A stretch of 64,000 nucleotides of DNA from Escherichia coli DSM 30083 = JCM 1649 = ATCC 11775. Its GTDB lineage: Bacteria > Pseudomonadota > Gammaproteobacteria > Enterobacterales > Enterobacteriaceae. Below, piece by piece: positions 39,185-48,528 of this stretch. The notes below the pieces were generated by a model, which worked only from the letters and a program-made list of their open reading frames with translations, had not been told where the DNA came from and searched no databases. The DNA is taken from the NCBI RefSeq assembly GCF_003697165.2, contig NZ_CP033092.2:4154001-4218000 (forward strand), in the 5' to 3' direction. A program made the translations under genes and the position numbers. Each line of letters opens with the position of its first letter. Position 1 is the first letter of the stretch.

Positions 39185-39898
39185 ATGGGCGCTTTTACAG
39201 GTAAGACAGTTCTCATCCTCGGTGGTAGCCGTGGAATCGGTGCCGCTATCGTACGTCGTTTCGTCACCGATGGGGCCAATGTACGATTCACCTATGCGGG
39301 GTCGAAAGATGCCGCTGAACGCCTGGCACAAGAGACTGGAGCAACAGCAGTATTCACAGATAGTGCTGACAGAGACGCTGTTATTGATGTCGTTCGTAAG
39401 AGCGGCGCATTGGATATCCTGGTGGTAAATGCAGGTATTGGCGTCTTTGGCGATGCCCTGGAATTAAATGCCGACGATATTGATCGCCTTTTCAAAATCA
39501 ATATTCATGCTCCTTACCATGCCTCTGTTGAAGCCGCCCGGCAGATGCCCGAAGGCGGGCGCATCTTAATCATCGGCTCCGTGAATGGCGATCGTATGCC
39601 TGTTGCAGGCATGGCTGCTTATGCCGCCAGTAAATCTGCCCTACAAGGCATGTCGCGCGGGCTGGCCCGTGATTTTGGACCGCGTGGGATCACCATCAAC
39701 GTCGTCCAGCCAGGGCCAATTGATACCGACGCTAATCCCGCCAACGGGCCAATGCGCGATATGTTGCATGGTTTTATGGCTATCAAAAGACATGGGCAAC
39801 CGGAAGAGGTCGCTGGTATGGTCGCATGGTTAGCAGGGCCAGAAGCCAGTTTTGTTACCGGCGCGATGCATACCATTGATGGCGCGTTTGGCGCATAA
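39185..39898 (+). CDS. bdcA: BdcA, SDR-family biofilm dispersal protein
   Basis: BdcA (237 residues) is a short-chain dehydrogenase/reductase with the cofactor loop GGSRGIG at 13-19 and the catalytic pair Tyr146 and Lys150 (YAASK). In E. coli it is reported to bind cyclic-di-GMP and promote biofilm dispersal. The ATG at 39185 follows AAGGAGTCCTT; the frame open upstream to 39107 is not used. Divergent from its repressor bdcR. Confidence 0.95.
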   Translation: MGAFTGKTVLILGGSRGIGAAIVRRFVTDGANVRFTYAGSKDAAERLAQETGATAVFTDSADRDAVIDVVRKSGALDILVVNAGIGVFGDALELNADDIDRLFKINIHAPYHASVEAARQMPEGGRILIIGSVNGDRMPVAGMAAYAASKSALQGMSRGLARDFGPRGITINVVQPGPIDTDANPANGPMRDMLHGFMAIKRHGQPEEVAGMVAWLAGPEASFVTGAMHTIDGAFGA

Positions 39899-40028
39899 CC
39901 GACTACGCTCAATTAAGCCCAGCCATTATCCATGATGTCTGGGTTTTGTTTACTCACGTCGTCCGCTAAAAGCGGCTCCCGGTAAAGAGAAATCTTCTGT
40001 TCATGTCGTAAATCTTGAGGATAACCAA

Positions 40029-40424
40029 ATGGTAGAAAGAACCGCTGTTTTCCCTGCTGGCCGACATTCACTGTATGCTGAGCATCGTTATTCTGCGGCT
40101 ATTCGTTCCTGCGATTTGCTGTTTGTTTCCGGGCAAGTAGGAAGTCGAGAGGACGGAACACCAGAACCCGATTTTCAGCAACAAGTCAGACTGGCATTTG
40201 ATAATTTGCATGCGACCCTGGCTGCTGCGGGATGCACTTTTGACGATATCATTGATGTTACGAGCTTCCATACCGATCCAGAAAACCAATTTGAAGACAT
40301 CATGACGGTGAAAAATGAAATATTTAGCGCCCCACCTTATCCAAACTGGACGGCGGTGGGTGTTACATGGCTGGCAGGCTTTGATTTTGAAATTAAAGTG
40401 ATAGCGCGCATCCCTGAGCAGTAA
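40029..40424 (+). CDS. yjgH: YjgH, RidA-family (YjgF/YER057c/UK114) protein
   Basis: The 131-residue protein has the RidA fold with the DLLFVSGQVG strand near residues 30-39 and the closing IKVIARIPEQ. It is a paralogue of ridA encoded 1.9 kb downstream, but lacks the Arg-containing PARSCV motif that gives RidA its enamine/imine deaminase activity; here the equivalent segment reads YPNWTAVGVTWL. Its substrate is unknown. A gap of 280 bases separates it from pyrL. Confidence 0.9.
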   Translation: MVERTAVFPAGRHSLYAEHRYSAAIRSCDLLFVSGQVGSREDGTPEPDFQQQVRLAFDNLHATLAAAGCTFDDIIDVTSFHTDPENQFEDIMTVKNEIFSAPPYPNWTAVGVTWLAGFDFEIKVIARIPEQ

Positions 40425-40651
40425 GCAATAGTGTTAGCCGTTCGCTTTCACACTCCGCCCTATAAGTCGGATGAATGGAATAAAATGCATATCTGATTGC
40501 GTGAAAGTGAAAAAGGAAAAAGCAGGGAATGTCTGCAATTATTGATACCGAAGGACAGTTCCCCTGCAGAATCACATCAAATAAAAATGCATATACTTTG
40601 ACTTTTAATTCAAATAAACCGTTTGCGCTGACAAAATATTGCATCAAATGC

Positions 40652-40679
40652 TTGCGCCGCTTCTGACGATGAGTATAAT
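40652..40679 (+). promoter_or_regulatory. pyrLBI promoter
   Basis: TTGCGC (40652-40657) and a consensus TATAAT (40674-40679) separated by 16 bases lie 25 bases before pyrL. UTP-dependent slippage at the start site is known to modulate this promoter in K-12. Confidence 0.8.
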
Positions 40680-40704
40680 GCCGGACAATTTGCCGGGAGG
40701 ATGT

Positions 40705-40839
40705 ATGGTTCAGTGTGTTCGACATTTTGTCTTACCGCGTCTGAAAAAAGACGCTGGCCTGCCGTTTTTCTTCCCGTTGATCACCCATTCCCAGCCCCTC
40801 AATCGAGGGGCTTTTTTTTGCCCAGGCGTCAGGAGATAA
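40705..40839 (+). CDS. pyrL: PyrL, pyrBI leader peptide
   Basis: The 44-residue leader starts MVQCVRHFVLPRLKK after GGGAGG. UTP-limited polymerase pauses in the leader let the ribosome catch up and disrupt the downstream attenuator, so pyrBI expression follows pyrimidine supply. The ATG at 40701 is in another phase. The reading frame continues through the attenuator hairpin and stops three bases before pyrB. Confidence 0.95.
   Translation: MVQCVRHFVLPRLKKDAGLPFFFPLITHSQPLNRGAFFCPGVRR
40789..40819 (+). terminator. pyrBI attenuator
   Basis: AGCCCCTCAATCGAGGGGCT followed by eight T is a perfect rho-independent terminator inside the pyrL reading frame, just before pyrB. It is the known UTP-sensitive attenuator. 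Confidence 0.95.
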
Positions 40840-40842
40840 AAG

Positions 40843-41778
40843 ATGGCTAATCCGCTATATCAGAAACATATCATTTCCATAAACGACCTTAGTCGCGATG
40901 ACCTTAATCTGGTGCTGGCGACAGCGGCGAAACTGAAAGCAAACCCGCAACCAGAGCTGTTGAAGCACAAAGTCATTGCCAGCTGTTTCTTCGAAGCCTC
41001 TACCCGTACCCGCCTCTCTTTCGAAACTTCCATGCACCGCCTGGGTGCCAGCGTGGTGGGCTTCTCCGACAGCGCCAATACATCACTGGGTAAAAAGGGC
41101 GAAACGCTGGCCGATACCATTTCGGTTATCAGCACTTACGTCGATGCGATAGTGATGCGTCATCCGCAGGAAGGTGCGGCGCGCCTGGCCACCGAGTTTT
41201 CCGGCAATGTACCGGTACTGAATGCCGGTGATGGCTCCAACCAACATCCGACGCAAACCTTGCTGGACTTATTCACTATTCAGGAAACCCAGGGGCGTCT
41301 GGACAATCTCCACGTCGCAATGGTTGGTGACCTGAAATATGGCCGCACCGTTCACTCCCTGACTCAGGCGTTAGCGAAGTTCGACGGCAACCGTTTTTAC
41401 TTCATCGCGCCGGACGCGCTGGCAATGCCGCAATACATTCTGGATATGCTCGATGAAAAAGGGATCGCATGGAGTCTGCACAGCTCTATTGAAGAAGTGA
41501 TGGCGGAAGTAGACATCCTGTACATGACCCGCGTGCAAAAAGAGCGTCTGGACCCGTCCGAGTACGCCAACGTGAAAGCGCAGTTTGTTCTTCGCGCCAG
41601 CGATCTCCACAACGCCAAAGCCAATATGAAAGTGCTGCATCCGCTGCCGCGTGTTGATGAGATTGCCACCGATGTGGATAAAACGCCACACGCCTGGTAC
41701 TTCCAGCAGGCAGGCAACGGGATTTTCGCTCGCCAGGCGTTACTGGCACTGGTTCTGAATCGCGATCTGGTACTGTAA
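40843..41778 (+). CDS. pyrB: PyrB, aspartate transcarbamoylase catalytic chain
   Basis: PyrB (311 residues) joins aspartate and carbamoyl phosphate in the first committed step of pyrimidine synthesis. STRTR, at 53-57, binds carbamoyl phosphate, with further ligands in [10 protein letters not shown] and the HPLPR motif near 265-269. It forms c6r6 with PyrI, encoded 12 bases downstream. Same length as K-12. Confidence 0.98.
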
Positions 41779-41790
41779 GGGGAAATAGAG

Positions 41791-42252
41791 ATGACACACG
41801 ATAATAAATTGCAGGTTGAAGCTATTAAACGCGGCACGGTAATTGACCATATCCCCGCCCAGATCGGTTTTAAGCTGTTGAGTCTGTTCAAGCTGACCGA
41901 AACGGATCAGCGCATCACCATCGGTCTGAACTTGCCTTCTGGCGAGATGGGCCGCAAAGATCTGATCAAAATCGAAAATACCTTTTTGAGTGAAGATCAG
42001 GTAGATCAACTGGCATTGTATGCGCCGCAAGCCACGGTTAACCGTATCGACAACTATGAAGTGGTGGGTAAATCGCGCCCCAGTCTGCCAGAGCGCATCG
42101 ACAATGTGCTGGTCTGCCCGAACAGCAACTGTATCAGCCATGCCGAACCGGTTTCTTCCAGCTTTGCCGTGCGAAAACGCGCCAATGACATCGCGCTCAA
42201 ATGCAAATACTGTGAAAAAGAGTTTTCCCATAATGTGGTGCTGGCCAATTAA
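41791..42252 (+). CDS. pyrI: PyrI, aspartate transcarbamoylase regulatory chain
   Basis: PyrI (153 residues) binds CTP, UTP and ATP at its N-terminal domain. Its C-terminal zinc site, Cys109, Cys114, Cys138 and Cys141, contacts PyrB; all four Cys are present (CPNSNC and CKYC). It is translated from the pyrLBI transcript, with AAGGGGAAATAGAG before the ATG. A terminator follows. Confidence 0.98.
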
Positions 42253-42266
42253 TTGCGGTTGGTAAT

Positions 42267-42302
42267 AAAAGTCTGGCTCCCTATAATGAGCCAGACTTTT
42301 TA
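42267..42302 (+). terminator. pyrBI terminator
   Basis: AAAAGTCTGGCTC pairs with GAGCCAGACTTTT across a short loop, followed by a T run. It separates pyrI from ridA. Confidence 0.9.
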
Positions 42303-42324
42303 CCGCTGTAATAAAGGAGAAATC

Positions 42325-42711
42325 ATGAGCAAAACTATCGCGACGGAAAATGCACCGGCAGCTATCGGTCCTTACGTACAGGGCGTTGATCTGGGCAATA
42401 TGATCATCACCTCCGGTCAGATCCCGGTAAATCCGAAAACGGGTGAAGTACCGGCAGACGTCGCTGCACAGGCACGTCAGTCGCTGGATAACGTAAAAGC
42501 GATCGTCGAAGCCGCTGGCCTGAAAGTGGGCGACATCGTTAAAACCACCGTGTTTGTGAAAGATCTGAACGACTTCGCTACCGTTAATGCTACCTACGAA
42601 GCCTTCTTCACCGAACACAACGCCACCTTCCCGGCACGTTCTTGCGTTGAAGTCGCCCGTCTGCCGAAAGACGTGAAGATTGAGATCGAAGCGATCGCTG
42701 TTCGTCGCTAA
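42325..42711 (+). CDS. ridA: RidA, 2-iminobutanoate/2-iminopropanoate deaminase
   Basis: RidA (128 residues) hydrolyses reactive enamine/imine intermediates released by PLP enzymes such as threonine dehydratase, protecting the cell. The catalytic Arg is in the PARSCVEVARLP motif near residues 103-114, and the trimer-forming Rid fold is evident (IITSGQIPVNP). The ATG follows AAAGGAG. Its neighbourhood with pyrBI is conserved in E. coli. Confidence 0.97.
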   Translation: MSKTIATENAPAAIGPYVQGVDLGNMIITSGQIPVNPKTGEVPADVAAQARQSLDNVKAIVEAAGLKVGDIVKTTVFVKDLNDFATVNATYEAFFTEHNATFPARSCVEVARLPKDVKIEIEAIAVRR

Positions 42712-42765
42712 TCTTGATGGAAATCCGGGCTATCATGCCCGGATTAAGTCTGATGACAAACGCAA

Positions 42766-42862
42766 AATCGCCTGATGCGCTACGCTTATCAGGCCTACGT
42801 GATTCCTGCAATTTATTGAATTTGTTGGCCGGATAAGGCATTTACGCCGCATCCGGCATGAA
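42766..42862. repeat. REP elements between ridA and mgtA
   Basis: An inverted pair: GCCTGATGCGCTACGCTTAT followed by CAGGCCTACG, then GGCCGGATAAGGCATTTACG followed by CCGCATCCGGC. It lies between the convergent genes ridA and mgtA. Confidence 0.85.
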
Positions 42863-42916
42863 CAAAGCTTACTTTGTCTGCAATCTGAATCGGGGCTATC
42901 GTGCCCAGTTTATTCT

Positions 42917-45613
42917 TTATTGCCAGCCGTAACGACGGCTATAGAACCCTTTCACCAACTGGGTTAATGTCATATACCCTGCCAGAATCGCAACCAGCCA
43001 CGGGAAATAGCTTAACGGCAGCGCCTGTAATTGCAGATAACTGGCCAGCGGTGAAAACGGCAATGCGATCCCGACAATCATCACGATCACGGTCATGATC
43101 ATTAACGGCCACGATGCACAGCTCTGAATAAACGGCACACGGCGGGTGCGGATCATATGCACAATCAGCGTTTGCGACAGTAAGCCCACCACAAACCATC
43201 CCGACTGGAACAGCGTTTGCGTTTCCGGCGTGTTGGCATGGAATACCCACCACATCAGGCAAAACGTCAGAATATCGAAGATCGAGCTGATCGGTCCGAA
43301 GAAGATCATAAAGCGCCCCAGATCCGCCGGGTTCCAACGCTGCGGCTTTTGAATTTGCTCGTCGTCGACGTTATCAAACGGGATCGCCACCTGTGACACA
43401 TCATACAGCAGGTTCTGAATAAGCAAGTGTAACGGCAACATCGGCAGGAAGGGCAAGAAAGCACTCGCCACCAGCACGCTGAACACATTACCGAAGTTGG
43501 AGCTCGCCGTCATTTTGATGTATTTCAGCATGTTGGCGAAAGTGCGACGTCCTTCAATAACCCCCTCTTCCAGCACCATCAGGCTTTTTTCCAGCAGGAT
43601 GATATCAGCCGCTTCACGGGCAATATCTACCGCGCCGTCCACAGAAATGCCGATATCCGCAGCGCGTAAGGCGGGCGCATCATTAATACCATCGCCCATA
43701 AAGCCAACCACATGCCCTTCGCGCTTCAGTAAGGTCACAATGCGTTCTTTATGCATCGGCGTCAGACGAGCAAACAGCGTGGTGCGCTGTGCGAGATTTG
43801 CCAGTTCGTCGTCAGATAGCGTTTCAATATCACTACCAATGACCACCTCTCCCGCGTCCAGCCCCACTTCATGGCACACTTTCGCTGCAACTAACTCACT
43901 GTCGCCAGTAAGGATTTTTACGGTAATTCCACTCGCTTTTAATGCCTTCAGTGCCGGAGCAGTTGTCTCTTTTGGCGGATCAAGGAAAGCAATATATCCT
44001 TCGAGGATCAGGTCGGATTCATCCGCCCGCTGGTAATCTCCTTCACGCGCTGGCAGGTATTTCGTCGCCACCGCAACCACGCGCAGCCCCTGACGATTCA
44101 GCGTATCAGTAACCCGCTTAATCTTACGCAGCATGATGTCATCGAGCGGCACAATCTCGCCATTGTGACGCACCTGCGAACACACATTGAGGATTTCCTG
44201 CAATGCACCTTTGCAAACCAGCTGATGGTGCTCGGTATTTTCTGCCACTACCACCGACATCCGGCGACGCTCGAAATCAAACGGAATCTCATCGATTTTT
44301 TGCCAACGACTGGCCAGCGAGCGCGCTGACTCTTCATCCGTACCTTCGAGCACCGCTGTATCGAGCAGGTTTTTAAGTCCGGTCTGATAATGACTGTTCA
44401 ACCACGCGCTATGCAGCACGCGTTCGCTGGTTTTACCGGAGATATCGGTATGATTCTCCAGCACAATTTTGTCCTGTGTCAGGGTGCCAGTTTTATCAGT
44501 GCACAGAATATCCATTGCGCCAAAGTTCTGAATAGCATCCAGATGTTTGACGATCACTTTCTGTTTCGACAGCTTTACTGCGCCGCGCGCCAGCGTCGAG
44601 GTAACAATCATCGGCAACATTTCCGGCGTTAAGCCTACCGCGACCGAAAGCGCAAACAGTGCCGCTTCCCACCAGTCGCCTTTGGTGTAACCATTGATTA
44701 ACAGCACCACCGGAGCCATCACCAGCATAAAGCGAATCAGCAGCATACTGACGCGGCTGATCCCTTGCTGAAAGGCATTCGGCTCGCTTTCCTGCTCACT
44801 AACACGCCCCGCCAGTTGACCAAACCAGGTATTGGCACCTGTAGCAATCACCATTGCTTGTGCCGTGCCGCTCACCACGGTGGTGCCCATAAAACACAGG
44901 GTGTCGCACTCCAGCGGATTGCTGTGCTCCGGCTGGCGAGTGGTAGCTGCTTTTTCTACGGGCAGAGACTCACCGGTTAACGACGCCTGAGCGACGAACA
45001 GATCCCGCGCCTGCAAGATACGTAAATCTGCCGGGATCATATCCCCCGCCGCCAGTTTTATAATATCGCCGGGCACCAGCTGGTCGATCGGGATCTCCAG
45101 CCAGCCATTTTCGCCTTTGTCGTTAATTACGCGCAGCACCGTCGCAGTATTGCTGACCATCGCTTTCAGGGCATCTGCCGCTTTAGTGGAACGTGCTTCC
45201 TGAATAAAGTTCAGCAACGTAGAAATAGCGACCATTAGCGCGATAACGCCCGCGGCAAATAAATCTTCCGTGGCGTAAGAAATAGCGCCGAGAATGGTGA
45301 GTAAAATATTAAATGGGTTGCGATAGCAGACCCATAAATGTACCCACCACGGCGACGGTTGTTGTGCGGGTAATTTATTTTCACCATGTTGTTCGCGGGC
45401 AGATTCCACTTCCGCCTGATTTAACCCTTCCGGATGGGTGTCGAACGTTTTCCATAATTCTTCTTCGGGCATCACCGCCATTTTCAGGCAATGCGCACTT
45501 AAGGACGGCGGGACCGCCGTATTCACTGTCTGCTGCGCGCCAGGCAATGGATCGCGATGAACCAGACGGGAAGGTAAATGGCGAATGAGCCGGGTAAAAA
45601 TTTCTTTAAACAT
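42917..45613 (-). CDS. mgtA: MgtA, P-type Mg2+-importing ATPase
   Basis: MgtA (898 residues) imports Mg2+ through the inner membrane using ATP. The phosphorylated Asp is Asp373 in DKTGT, with the TGES loop upstream and GDGINDAPALR in the hinge domain. About ten membrane helices are grouped as in P3-type ATPases. It is preceded by a long regulatory leader containing mgtL and by PhoP boxes, so it is switched on in low Mg2+. Full length. Confidence 0.98.
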   Translation of the reverse strand: MFKEIFTRLIRHLPSRLVHRDPLPGAQQTVNTAVPPSLSAHCLKMAVMPEEELWKTFDTHPEGLNQAEVESAREQHGENKLPAQQPSPWWVHLWVCYRNPFNILLTILGAISYATEDLFAAGVIALMVAISTLLNFIQEARSTKAADALKAMVSNTATVLRVINDKGENGWLEIPIDQLVPGDIIKLAAGDMIPADLRILQARDLFVAQASLTGESLPVEKAATTRQPEHSNPLECDTLCFMGTTVVSGTAQAMVIATGANTWFGQLAGRVSEQESEPNAFQQGISRVSMLLIRFMLVMAPVVLLINGYTKGDWWEAALFALSVAVGLTPEMLPMIVTSTLARGAVKLSKQKVIVKHLDAIQNFGAMDILCTDKTGTLTQDKIVLENHTDISGKTSERVLHSAWLNSHYQTGLKNLLDTAVLEGTDEESARSLASRWQKIDEIPFDFERRRMSVVVAENTEHHQLVCKGALQEILNVCSQVRHNGEIVPLDDIMLRKIKRVTDTLNRQGLRVVAVATKYLPAREGDYQRADESDLILEGYIAFLDPPKETTAPALKALKASGITVKILTGDSELVAAKVCHEVGLDAGEVVIGSDIETLSDDELANLAQRTTLFARLTPMHKERIVTLLKREGHVVGFMGDGINDAPALRAADIGISVDGAVDIAREAADIILLEKSLMVLEEGVIEGRRTFANMLKYIKMTASSNFGNVFSVLVASAFLPFLPMLPLHLLIQNLLYDVSQVAIPFDNVDDEQIQKPQRWNPADLGRFMIFFGPISSIFDILTFCLMWWVFHANTPETQTLFQSGWFVVGLLSQTLIVHMIRTRRVPFIQSCASWPLMIMTVIVMIVGIALPFSPLASYLQLQALPLSYFPWLVAILAGYMTLTQLVKGFYSRRYGWQ

Positions 45614-45880
45614 AAGGAGTCCCTCCGCACTGTCTGAAACAGTACAGAAATGTCTTCAGGCGTGGCGAAGCCTTACCTGAAGGTAATAAAGCTGAGCAGG
45701 GACGTTAAAACGTCACGGCCTTACGCATCCGGTAACGCCGTGAAAAGACGGGCTTACCGGAAAAGTTTTAATCTCCGTCGAGGGAGAGGCGTGGGATCAG
45801 GTTCCATATAACCTCCGGTAAGTGAAAAAAGCGCCGCAAATAATAAGGAGAATCCAATAATATTCGTAGCATCTATGGCG
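45614..45880 (-). promoter_or_regulatory. mgtA 5' leader (Mg2+-responsive)
   Basis: The roughly 265-base untranslated region upstream of mgtA matches the K-12 leader that senses Mg2+ and, through translation of mgtL, proline and arginine supply. mgtL is encoded inside it at 45754-45807. Complementary GC-rich segments around 45660-45760 could form the alternative stems; I could not fold it. Confidence 0.75.
45754..45807 (-). CDS. mgtL: MgtL leader peptide
   Basis: The 17-residue peptide [17 protein letters not shown] is identical to the K-12 mgtL product I remember and follows a GGAGG site. It is rich in Pro and Arg, so ribosome stalling when these are scarce changes the leader structure and raises mgtA transcription. 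Confidence 0.92.
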
Positions 45881-45900
45881 ATATAATACCTGCTGGCAAC

Positions 45901-45917
45901 TAAACCAACGATAAACC
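45901..45917 (-). promoter_or_regulatory. PhoP box of mgtA
   Basis: On the minus strand GGTTTA, five bases, GGTTTA (plus-strand TAAACC at 45901-45906 and 45912-45917) is the direct-repeat PhoP site described at the mgtA promoter. Confidence 0.85.
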
Positions 45918-45991
45918 AGACTTTACCCATTGCTGAATGCACGGGTAAAGTTAGGCTCAAATAATTAAACAACACGTTACAGGACAACAGG

Positions 45992-46939
45992 ATGCAAAAT
46001 CGGCTGACCATCAAAGACATCGCACGCTTAAGCGGCGTGGGGAAATCTACAGTTTCCCGGGTGCTGAATAACGAAAGCGGCGTGAGCCAGCGCACCCGCG
46101 AGCGTGTTGAAGCAGTGATGAATCAGCATGGATTTTCCCCTTCCCGCTCTGCGCGCGCTATGCGTGGGCAAAGCGATAAAGTGGTCGCCATCATTGTTAC
46201 CCGTCTGGATTCGTTGTCAGAAAATCTCGCCGTTCAAACCATGCTGCCAGCGTTCTATGAACAAGGTTACGACCCAATCATGATGGAAAGTCAGTTTTCC
46301 CCACAATTAGTTGCCGAACATTTGGGGGTGCTGAAACGGCGTAATATCGACGGCGTAGTGCTGTTCGGTTTTACTGGCATAACAGAAGAAATGTTAGCCC
46401 ACTGGCAGTCATCGCTGGTTCTGCTGGCGCGTGACGCAAAAGGCTTTGCTTCGGTCTGTTATGACGACGAAGGGGCAATCAAGATCCTGATGCAACGGCT
46501 GTATGACCAGGGGCATCGTAATATCAGTTATCTCGGCGTGCCGCATAGTGACGTGACAACCGGTAAGCGACGTCACGAAGCCTACCTGGCGTTCTGCAAA
46601 GCGCATAAACTGCATCCCGTTGCCGCTCTGCCAGGGCTTGCTATGAAGCAAGGCTATGAGAACGTGGCAAAAGTGATTACGCCTGAAACTACTGCGTTAC
46701 TGTGCGCAACCGACACGCTGGCACTTGGCGCAAGTAAATACCTGCAAGAGCAACGCATCGACACCTTGCAACTGGCGAGCGTCGGTAATACACCGTTAAT
46801 GAAATTCCTCCATCCGGAGATCGTCACCGTAGATCCCGGTTACGCCGAAGCTGGACGCCAGGCGGCCTGCCAATTGATCGCACAGGTAACCGGGCGCAGC
46901 GAACCGCAACAAATCATCATCCCCGCCACCCTGTCCTGA
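45992..46939 (+). CDS. treR: TreR, trehalose operon repressor
   Basis: TreR (315 residues) is a LacI-family regulator. Its N-terminal helix-turn-helix reads TIKDIARLSGVGKSTVSRVL (residues 6-25) and the rest is a periplasmic-binding-protein-like fold that binds trehalose-6-phosphate as inducer. It represses treBC through the operator just downstream. It is divergent from mgtA across about 180 bases carrying the PhoP box. Confidence 0.97.
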   Translation: MQNRLTIKDIARLSGVGKSTVSRVLNNESGVSQRTRERVEAVMNQHGFSPSRSARAMRGQSDKVVAIIVTRLDSLSENLAVQTMLPAFYEQGYDPIMMESQFSPQLVAEHLGVLKRRNIDGVVLFGFTGITEEMLAHWQSSLVLLARDAKGFASVCYDDEGAIKILMQRLYDQGHRNISYLGVPHSDVTTGKRRHEAYLAFCKAHKLHPVAALPGLAMKQGYENVAKVITPETTALLCATDTLALGASKYLQEQRIDTLQLASVGNTPLMKFLHPEIVTVDPGYAEAGRQAACQLIAQVTGRSEPQQIIIPATLS

Positions 46940-46979
46940 TCGTTTCCTGAACGATAAATTGTGATCTTCGCTGCGTTTC

Positions 46980-46991
46980 GGGAACGTTCCC
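46980..46991 (+). promoter_or_regulatory. TreR operator before treB
   Basis: GGGAACGTTCCC is a perfect 12-base palindrome of the LacI-family type, 66 bases before the treB start. It fits the known position of TreR control. Confidence 0.85.
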
Positions 46992-47057
46992 GTTTTTAAA
47001 TTTTTCCGCGCAATATATTCTGCAGCCAACCAAAAATGTCATCTGCCATGGGGCTTT

Positions 47058-48479
47058 ATGATGAGCAAAATAAACCAAACGGATATCGATCGGTTGATTG
47101 AACTGGTCGGCGGGCGCGGCAATATTGCGACGGTGAGCCACTGTATTACTCGCCTGCGCTTTGTCCTCAACCAACCGGCCAATGCCAGACCGAAAGAAAT
47201 TGAGCAACTCCCCATGGTGAAAGGCTGTTTCACCAATGCCGGGCAATTTCAGGTGGTGATTGGCACCAATGTGGGTGATTACTATCAAGCACTAATAGCG
47301 TCAACCGGACAGGCGCAGGTTGATAAAGAGCAGGTAAAAAAAGCCGCCCGGCAGAATATGAAATGGCATGAGCAGTTGATCTCTCATTTCGCGGAGATCT
47401 TCTTCCCGTTGCTGCCCGCGTTGATCAGCGGCGGTTTGATCCTCGGTTTTCGCAATGTGATCGGCGATTTGCCCATGAGCAACGGTCAGACGCTGGCGCA
47501 AATGTACCCTTCCCTGCAAACGATCTACGATTTTCTGTGGTTGATCGGTGAAGCGATCTTCTTCTACCTGCCGGTCGGTATTTGCTGGTCAGCGGTGAAA
47601 AAAATGGGCGGCACGCCGATCCTTGGTATCGTGCTTGGCGTGACACTGGTTTCTCCACAGCTGATGAACGCTTATCTGCTCGGGCAGCAGCTGCCGGAAG
47701 TGTGGGACTTTGGCATGTTCAGCATCGCCAAAGTAGGCTATCAGGCGCAGGTGATCCCGGCACTGTTAGCCGGACTGGCGCTGGGCGTTATTGAAACTCG
47801 CCTTAAACGCATCGTGCCGGATTACCTCTATCTGGTGGTGGTACCCGTCTGTTCGCTGATCCTCGCGGTGTTCCTCGCCCATGCGCTGATTGGTCCGTTT
47901 GGTCGCATGATTGGCGATGGCGTTGCCTTTGCGGTACGTCACCTGATGACCGGCAGCTTTGCTCCAATTGGCGCGGCATTGTTTGGCTTCCTGTACGCCC
48001 CGCTGGTGATCACCGGGGTACACCAGACCACGCTTGCTATTGATTTGCAGATGATTCAAAGCATGGGTGGTACGCCAGTGTGGCCGCTGATTGCGCTGTC
48101 GAATATCGCTCAGGGCTCCGCCGTGATAGGCATTATCATTTCCAGCCGCAAGCACAATGAACGCGAGATCTCCGTGCCTGCGGCGATCTCCGCCTGGCTT
48201 GGGGTCACTGAGCCTGCAATGTACGGCATCAACCTGAAATATCGCTTCCCGATGCTGTGCGCGATGATTGGTTCTGGTCTGGCAGGATTGCTATGCGGCC
48301 TGAACGGCGTTATGGCGAATGGCATCGGCGTAGGCGGCCTACCGGGAATTCTCTCGATTCAACCGAGCTACTGGCAGGTGTTTGCGCTGGCAATGGCTAT
48401 CGCCATCATCATCCCGATTGTACTCACCTCGTTTATCTATCAGCGGAAATACCGCCTGGGCACGCTGGATATTGTTTAA
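47058..48479 (+). CDS. treB: TreB, trehalose-specific PTS enzyme IIBC
   Basis: TreB (473 residues) imports trehalose with phosphorylation. The IIB domain carries the phosphorylated Cys29 in SHCITRLRF, and the IIC domain (from about residue 105) has about ten membrane helices with the GVHQTTLAIDLQ segment. It starts MMSKINQTDI at 47058. It is cotranscribed with treC under TreR and catabolite control. Confidence 0.97.
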   Translation: MMSKINQTDIDRLIELVGGRGNIATVSHCITRLRFVLNQPANARPKEIEQLPMVKGCFTNAGQFQVVIGTNVGDYYQALIASTGQAQVDKEQVKKAARQNMKWHEQLISHFAEIFFPLLPALISGGLILGFRNVIGDLPMSNGQTLAQMYPSLQTIYDFLWLIGEAIFFYLPVGICWSAVKKMGGTPILGIVLGVTLVSPQLMNAYLLGQQLPEVWDFGMFSIAKVGYQAQVIPALLAGLALGVIETRLKRIVPDYLYLVVVPVCSLILAVFLAHALIGPFGRMIGDGVAFAVRHLMTGSFAPIGAALFGFLYAPLVITGVHQTTLAIDLQMIQSMGGTPVWPLIALSNIAQGSAVIGIIISSRKHNEREISVPAAISAWLGVTEPAMYGINLKYRFPMLCAMIGSGLAGLLCGLNGVMANGIGVGGLPGILSIQPSYWQVFALAMAIAIIIPIVLTSFIYQRKYRLGTLDIV

Positions 48480-48528
48480 TTTTCTTCGGGGCGCAATTGC
48501 GCCCCCTCGCATTTGCAGGAATAACGTA

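Noticed and set aside
48382..48528. Upstream extension of treC by 49 codons
   Set aside because: It overlaps treB and lacks a ribosome site; the ATG at 48529 has one and gives the normal 551 residues.
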